NCBI GenBank assembly: GCA_964458615.1
Contig: CAYWJR010000035.1
Coordinates: 1-15,617 of the forward strand
From: SHNJ01 sp964458615
Lineage (GTDB): Bacteria; Pseudomonadota; Alphaproteobacteria; SHNJ01
Reading direction: 5' to 3'
DNA length: 15,617 nt
The notes under the pieces are model-generated. The model did not search any database. It was not told the DNA's origin and saw only the letters and a program-made list of their open reading frames with translations. A program made the translations under genes and the position numbers. Positions 12,504-15,617 of the stretch are shown one piece after another. Each line of letters starts with the position of its first letter. The stretch's first letter is position 1.

Positions 12504-13724
12504 TTATATAATGCCTAATTTTTTGCCGATTTTTGTAAATGCCGCAACCGCGCGGTCGATATGCGCATCGTCATGCGCCGCCGACATTTGCGTTCTGATC
12601 CGCGCCTTGCCTTGGGGTACGACCGGATAAGAAAACGCGATCACATAAATCCCCTCGCCCATCAATTCTTCGGCCATTTTGCCCGCGATCTTGGCGTCGC
12701 CGAACATCACCGGAATGATCGCATGATCCGCACCGGCAAGCGTGAATCCCGCCTGGGTCATGCCGTCGCGGAACCGCGCGGCGTTGCGCGCCAATTTTTG
12801 CCGCAACGCGCCGCCCGATTCGATCAATTGCAAAGCCGTCAACGATGCCGATGCAATCACCGGCGCCAGCGTGTTGGAAAACAAATATGGCCGCGACCTG
12901 TTGCGCAGCCAGTCGATCACCGGCGCGGATGCGGCGATATATCCGCCCGACGCGCCGCCCAGCGCCTTGCCCAACGTGCCGGTCATAATATCGATGCGCC
13001 CCAAAACGCCGCAATGTTCGGGCGTGCCCATGCCGCGCGCGCCGATAAACCCGGTCGCATGCGAATCATCCACCATCACCAATGCGTTATATTTGTCCGC
13101 CAGATCGCAAATGGATTTCAAATCGGCGATAATGCCGTCCATCGAAAATACGCCGTCGGTCGCGATCATTTTAAACCGCGCTCCGGCTGCGTCGGCTTCG
13201 CGCAATTTAGATTCCAAATCCGCCATATCGTTGTTTTTGTACCGGAATCTTTTCGCCTTGGACAAACGGATGCCGTCGATAATGCTGGCATGGTTCAATT
13301 CGTCGGAAATAACCGCGTCCTGTTCGCCCAGCAGCGTTTCAAACAAACCGCCATTGGCGTCGAAACAGGATGAATATAAAATGCAATCGTCAAAACCCAG
13401 AAATTTGGAAACAGCCTGTTCCAAATCCTTGTGCACCGTTTGCGTGCCGCAAATAAACCGCACCGACGACATGCCGTAACCGTATTTTTCAACCGCGTCC
13501 CGCGCGGACGCCCGCAACGACGGATGATTGGACAATCCCAAATAATTGTTGGCGCAGAAATTGACCACCTGTTTTCCGCCCACATTGATGATCGCGTCCT
13601 GCGGCGATGCGATGACCCGTTCGGTTTTGTACAAACCGTCTTGTTTCAATTGCTGCAATTGAGATTGCCAATGGCCAAGCCATTCTTGTCCCATCGAATT
13701 GGATTTGCGGGCGGTGGATGTCAT
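12504..13724 (-). CDS. kbl: 2-amino-3-ketobutyrate CoA ligase (glycine C-acetyltransferase)
   Basis: Kbl is a PLP enzyme that cleaves 2-amino-3-ketobutyrate with CoA to glycine and acetyl-CoA, completing threonine breakdown started by Tdh. The 406-residue protein has the Kbl signatures FCANNYLGLSNHP (56-68), MSSVRFICGTQ (85-95), ISDELNHASIIDG (139-151) and MVDDSHATGFIG (217-228), with Lys253 in GTLGKALGG as the Schiff-base lysine. The tdh neighbour and these motifs separate it from the related 5-aminolevulinate and 7-keto-8-aminopelargonate synthases. It has about ten more N-terminal residues than usual; a second ATG at residue 11 is possible, but AAGG precedes the first. It is the first gene of its operon. 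Confidence 0.96.
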   Translation of the reverse strand: MTSTARKSNSMGQEWLGHWQSQLQQLKQDGLYKTERVIASPQDAIINVGGKQVVNFCANNYLGLSNHPSLRASARDAVEKYGYGMSSVRFICGTQTVHKDLEQAVSKFLGFDDCILYSSCFDANGGLFETLLGEQDAVISDELNHASIIDGIRLSKAKRFRYKNNDMADLESKLREADAAGARFKMIATDGVFSMDGIIADLKSICDLADKYNALVMVDDSHATGFIGARGMGTPEHCGVLGRIDIMTGTLGKALGGASGGYIAASAPVIDWLRNRSRPYLFSNTLAPVIASASLTALQLIESGGALRQKLARNAARFRDGMTQAGFTLAGADHAIIPVMFGDAKIAGKMAEELMGEGIYVIAFSYPVVPQGKARIRTQMSAAHDDAHIDRAVAAFTKIGKKLGII

Positions 13725-13759
13725 GAAATTTGCCTTGGGTTGGTTTGGGTTGAACCGCG

Positions 13760-13787
13760 ACTATACAAAAATCGGGGAAATATGGAA
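13760..13787 (-). promoter_or_regulatory. Possible promoter of the kbl operon
   Basis: On the minus strand TTCCAT (13782-13787) and TATAGT (13760-13765) are 16 bases apart; the -10 is good and the -35 poor. A perfect inverted repeat GGAAC-N6-GTTCC (13784-13799) overlaps the -35 box and could be an operator. The start would lie about 30 bases before the kbl ATG. Confidence 0.35.
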
Positions 13788-13909
13788 CTTGGTTGTTCCG
13801 CACTGCGGATAAATCATTGGCAAAACGTGGAAAACACCATCTTTGCAACAGATTGGAACAAATAATGCCTGTCCGGCGCCATGGGCATGCCGCAAACGCA
13901 CAGGCGCGC

Positions 13910-13915
13910 TATAAT
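13910..13915 (+). promoter_or_regulatory. -10 box TATAAT before the MaoC-type gene
   Basis: A perfect TATAAT lies 47 bases before the ATG at 13963, in an otherwise GC-rich context; no convincing -35 box is found at the normal distance. The remaining part of 13725-13962 holds two short palindromes (CCGCA-C-TGCGG near 13798-13808, and GGCATGCC near 13884) but no gene. Confidence 0.35.
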
Positions 13916-13962
13916 CGCCCGCAGGAATTTAAGTATTCTTTTTCAATCAAAAAAGGTGTTTT

Positions 13963-14385
13963 ATGGAAACTGGTTATTTTTTAGAAGATTTGAAAATCGG
14001 CATGACCGCGACTTATGCGCGCACCGTCACCGAAGCCGACATTGTATTGTTCGCAGGCGTATCGGGTGACACCAATCCGGTGCATTTAAACCATGAATAT
14101 GCGTTCACGACCATGTTCGGCGGTCGCATCGCGCACGGCATGTTGTCGGCTGGGTATATTTCGACCGCGCTGGGCACGAAATTGCCTGGGCCTGGATGCA
14201 TATACATGAGCCAGAATTTAAAATTCAAAGCGCCGGTCAAGGCGGGCGACACCGTTCGCGCCACCGTAACCGTAACCGCGATCGATCCCGATAAAAAACG
14301 CGTCACATTGTCGACCAACTGCACCGTTTCCGACAAAACCGTCATCGAAGGCGAAGCGGTTGTCATGGTTCCATCGAAAAAATAG
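13963..14385 (+). CDS. MaoC-like (R)-specific enoyl-CoA hydratase
   Basis: This 140-residue single hot-dog-fold protein is of the MaoC/PhaJ type, which hydrates trans-2-enoyl-CoA to (R)-3-hydroxyacyl-CoA. The hydratase-2 motif is complete: Asp36 and His41 in SGDTNPVHLNHEYA (34-47) are the catalytic pair, and FGGRIAHGMLSAGYIS (52-67) follows with the conserved His58-Gly59. AGGTG precedes the ATG. In PHA-making bacteria PhaJ links beta-oxidation to polymer synthesis; no PHA genes are in the window, so it may also serve general acyl-CoA metabolism or dehydrate another acyl-CoA. It is followed after 89 bases by ribF in the same direction. Confidence 0.93.
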   Translation: METGYFLEDLKIGMTATYARTVTEADIVLFAGVSGDTNPVHLNHEYAFTTMFGGRIAHGMLSAGYISTALGTKLPGPGCIYMSQNLKFKAPVKAGDTVRATVTVTAIDPDKKRVTLSTNCTVSDKTVIEGEAVVMVPSKK

Positions 14386-14390
14386 TGGCT

Positions 14391-14452
14391 GTGAACAGTG
14401 ACAGTGCCCGGTAAATATATTATTCACCATACTGTTTACTGTCGCTGTTCAC
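14391..14452. repeat. Long inverted repeat between the MaoC-type gene and ribF
   Basis: GTGAACAGTGACAGT (14391-14405) pairs with ACTGTCGCTGTTCAC (14438-14452) over 15 positions with a single G-T wobble, enclosing a 32-base AT-rich loop. No T-run follows, so it is not an ordinary terminator. Four CACCG units (14450-14473) continue up to the ribF start codon. Confidence 0.6.
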
Positions 14453-14474
14453 CGGCACCGATCACCGTCACCGC

Positions 14475-15407
14475 ATGCAAATCATCCGCCACCCCGCTTT
14501 GACGCCGCACACAGCCAAAGATTGCGTTTTGGCCATCGGCAATTTTGACGGGCTGCACCGCGGCCATCAGTTTCTTTTGGAATCGGCGCGGCAAACGGCG
14601 GTGCGCGACGGTCGGGAATTGGCGGTTCTAAGTTTCGAACCGCATCCGAAAAAATTTTTCGTGCGGCATTTGCCGCCTTTCCGCCTGACTCCGTTCCAAA
14701 GCAAATATAATTTGCTGAAAAAATCCGGCGTCGATTATTTTTTCTGCCTGCATTTCGACCATTACCTGTCGCGCCTAAGCGCGGGAAATTTCGTGCGGCA
14801 TATTTTAATAGACGGCATCGGCGCATCGGCGGTTTTCGTGGGATCGGATTTCGTGTTTGGCCATGAACGCGGCGGCGACATCGAAACATTGCGCAATTAT
14901 TCGGCGCAAGGTTTTTTCAAAACACACGCGATCAATTTGTTGAACGACCGCGATACGCCGATTTCATCGTCGCGCATCCGCGAAGCGTTGAAATCCGGCG
15001 ATTGCAATCTGGCCGCGCAATTGTTGGGGCGGCCATGGCAAATTACCGGCCATGTGCGTTCGGGGCAAAAATTGGGGCGCCAGATCGGCGTTCCGACCGC
15101 CAACATATCGATGCGCGATTATCAGCACCCGAAATACGGCGTATATGCCGTGCGCGTTAAAATGCCGGACGGATCGGCGCATAACGGCGTCGCCAATATC
15201 GGCATCCGCCCGACGGTGTGCGGGAAATGGCCGCAATGCGAAGTGCATTTATTCGATTTCAACGGCAATTTATATGGCGCGCGATTGGCGGTCGATTTGA
15301 TCGAATTCATCCGCGACGAAAAGAAATTCAATGGCATCGAAGAATTGAAATCGCAAATCGCGCGCGACATCGAAAAATCAAAATCGATTTTGGGGTCTTT
15401 GAAATAG
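14475..15407 (+). CDS. ribF: Bifunctional riboflavin kinase / FAD synthetase
   Basis: RibF phosphorylates riboflavin to FMN and adenylates FMN to FAD, cofactors needed by the EtfAB pair encoded in this window. The N-terminal adenylyltransferase domain (about 1-180) has AIGNFDGLHRGHQ (20-32) with the nucleotidyltransferase HxGH-like motif, FEPHPKKFF (54-62) and SSSRIREALKSGD (164-176). The C-terminal flavokinase domain (about 183-305) has GRQIGVPTANI (201-211), the ATP/Mg motif, and the catalytic Glu256 in CEVHLFDF, followed by LYGARLAV. The 310-residue length is standard. There is no ribosome-binding site; the ATG follows directly on a CACCG-rich tract and a long inverted repeat, and no FMN riboswitch is recognisable in the 89-base gap. 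Confidence 0.96.
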   Translation: MQIIRHPALTPHTAKDCVLAIGNFDGLHRGHQFLLESARQTAVRDGRELAVLSFEPHPKKFFVRHLPPFRLTPFQSKYNLLKKSGVDYFFCLHFDHYLSRLSAGNFVRHILIDGIGASAVFVGSDFVFGHERGGDIETLRNYSAQGFFKTHAINLLNDRDTPISSSRIREALKSGDCNLAAQLLGRPWQITGHVRSGQKLGRQIGVPTANISMRDYQHPKYGVYAVRVKMPDGSAHNGVANIGIRPTVCGKWPQCEVHLFDFNGNLYGARLAVDLIEFIRDEKKFNGIEELKSQIARDIEKSKSILGSLK

Positions 15408-15439
15408 ACCGCCGGAACCGCCTATAAAACAATATAAAA

Positions 15440-15467
15440 AAAAGGGAGCCGTTAACGGCTCCCTTTT
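15440..15467. terminator. Bidirectional terminator between ribF and the next gene
   Basis: A perfect palindrome, AAAAGGGAGCC-GTTAAC-GGCTCCCTTTT, lies 33 bases past the ribF stop and 17 bases past the stop of the convergent gene. The T-run is short on the plus strand and eight long on the minus strand, so it should serve both genes. Confidence 0.88.
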
Positions 15468-15483
15468 CAATGATTGCGAAAAA

Positions 15484-15617
15484 CTACTCGCGGGTCGCTG
15501 GCACTGGGCCGACGGTCCATGTGTATGTTTCGTCTTTTTTGCTGGCTTCAGCTTTGCGCTTTTCAACCATTTCTTTTTTGTGTGCTGTTCTTTTTTCCAG
15601 CATTTCTTTGCGTTTGG
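15484..15617 (-). CDS. Lys/Glu-rich protein, 3' end only (cut by window edge)
   Basis: The last 43 codons of a minus-strand gene are visible, ending at TAG (15484-15486). The peptide begins with a highly charged stretch of alternating Lys, Arg and Glu with a heptad-like pattern (EMLEKRTAHKKEMVEKRKAE), probably a long helix or coiled coil. It then changes to DETYTWTVGPVPATRE at the C terminus. I do not recognise the family. Reality is supported by the terminator placed 17 bases after its stop codon and by the continuous frame to the window edge. The rest of the gene lies outside the window. Confidence 0.6.
   Translation of the reverse strand, partial: KRKEMLEKRTAHKKEMVEKRKAEASKKDETYTWTVGPVPATRE

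Noticed and set aside
12561..13373. Plus-strand open frame of 270 codons.
   Set aside because: It is a mirror of kbl; its product is full of His and Arg as expected for a shadow frame.
12504..13724. Reading kbl as 5-aminolevulinate synthase, which would fit the GluTR-like gene.
   Set aside because: The motifs MSSVRFICGTQ and ISDELNHASIIDG and the nearby tdh are those of Kbl.
14386..14474. FMN riboswitch in front of ribF.
   Set aside because: The 89-base gap is too short and lacks the conserved RFN-element helices; only the long inverted repeat is present.

Overview
This window reads as a piece of an alphaproteobacterial chromosome, probably from an aerobic, free-living or predatory-type lineage. 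I cannot place it more finely without a search. The pointers are a mitochondrion-like electron transfer flavoprotein pair (EtfB/EtfA), a COQ7-type ubiquinone hydroxylase, a small two-helix HIG1-domain membrane protein, a stand-alone HNH protein of the kind common in alphaproteobacteria, and SD-led genes with little spacing. No prophage, insertion sequence, CRISPR array or rRNA is visible. Coding density is high. No gene-free stretch exceeds 300 bases; the longest are 13725-13962, 5443-5663 and 3510-3716, and each holds promoter-like or palindromic signals described below.

Layout. 1-192: 5' end of an unrecognised minus-strand gene. 377-2070: etfB-etfA operon (minus), followed by a terminator. 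2196-2510: small unknown gene with an apparently leaderless promoter. 2522-2746: HIG1-type two-helix protein (minus). 2820-3509: alpha/beta-hydrolase esterase. 3717-4277: HNH endonuclease. 4291-5442 (minus) and 5664-7310 (plus): two divergent genes that are each degenerate relatives of well-known enzymes, glutamyl-tRNA reductase and a Clp/Hsp100 AAA+ unfoldase, sharing one 221-bp promoter region. 7317-9057: yqaA-dsbB-coq7 operon (minus). 9119-9345: tRNA-Leu(CAA) with its own promoter and terminator. 9409-13724: a minus-strand cluster kbl - GDSL esterase - tdh - FkbM methyltransferase - unknown basic protein. 13963-15407: MaoC-type hydratase and ribF (plus), then a palindromic terminator and the 3' end of an unknown Lys/Glu-rich protein.

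How the genes fit together. Much of the window concerns flavin and quinone redox chemistry: RibF makes FMN/FAD, EtfAB carries electrons from acyl-CoA dehydrogenases toward ubiquinone, COQ7 builds ubiquinone, DsbB uses ubiquinone to oxidise DsbA, and the HIG1 protein is of a family linked to respiratory complexes. Kbl and Tdh together convert threonine to glycine and acetyl-CoA.

The most unusual part is 4291-7310. A GluTR-like protein keeps the Cys of the catalytic motif but lacks the Gly-rich NADPH loop. Across the shared promoter region is a Clp-like protein with Walker A, Walker B, arginine-finger and sensor-2 residues all lost. Because real GluTR is a known ClpAP substrate, the pairing of these two probable pseudoenzymes deserves attention, although a joint function is only an inference.
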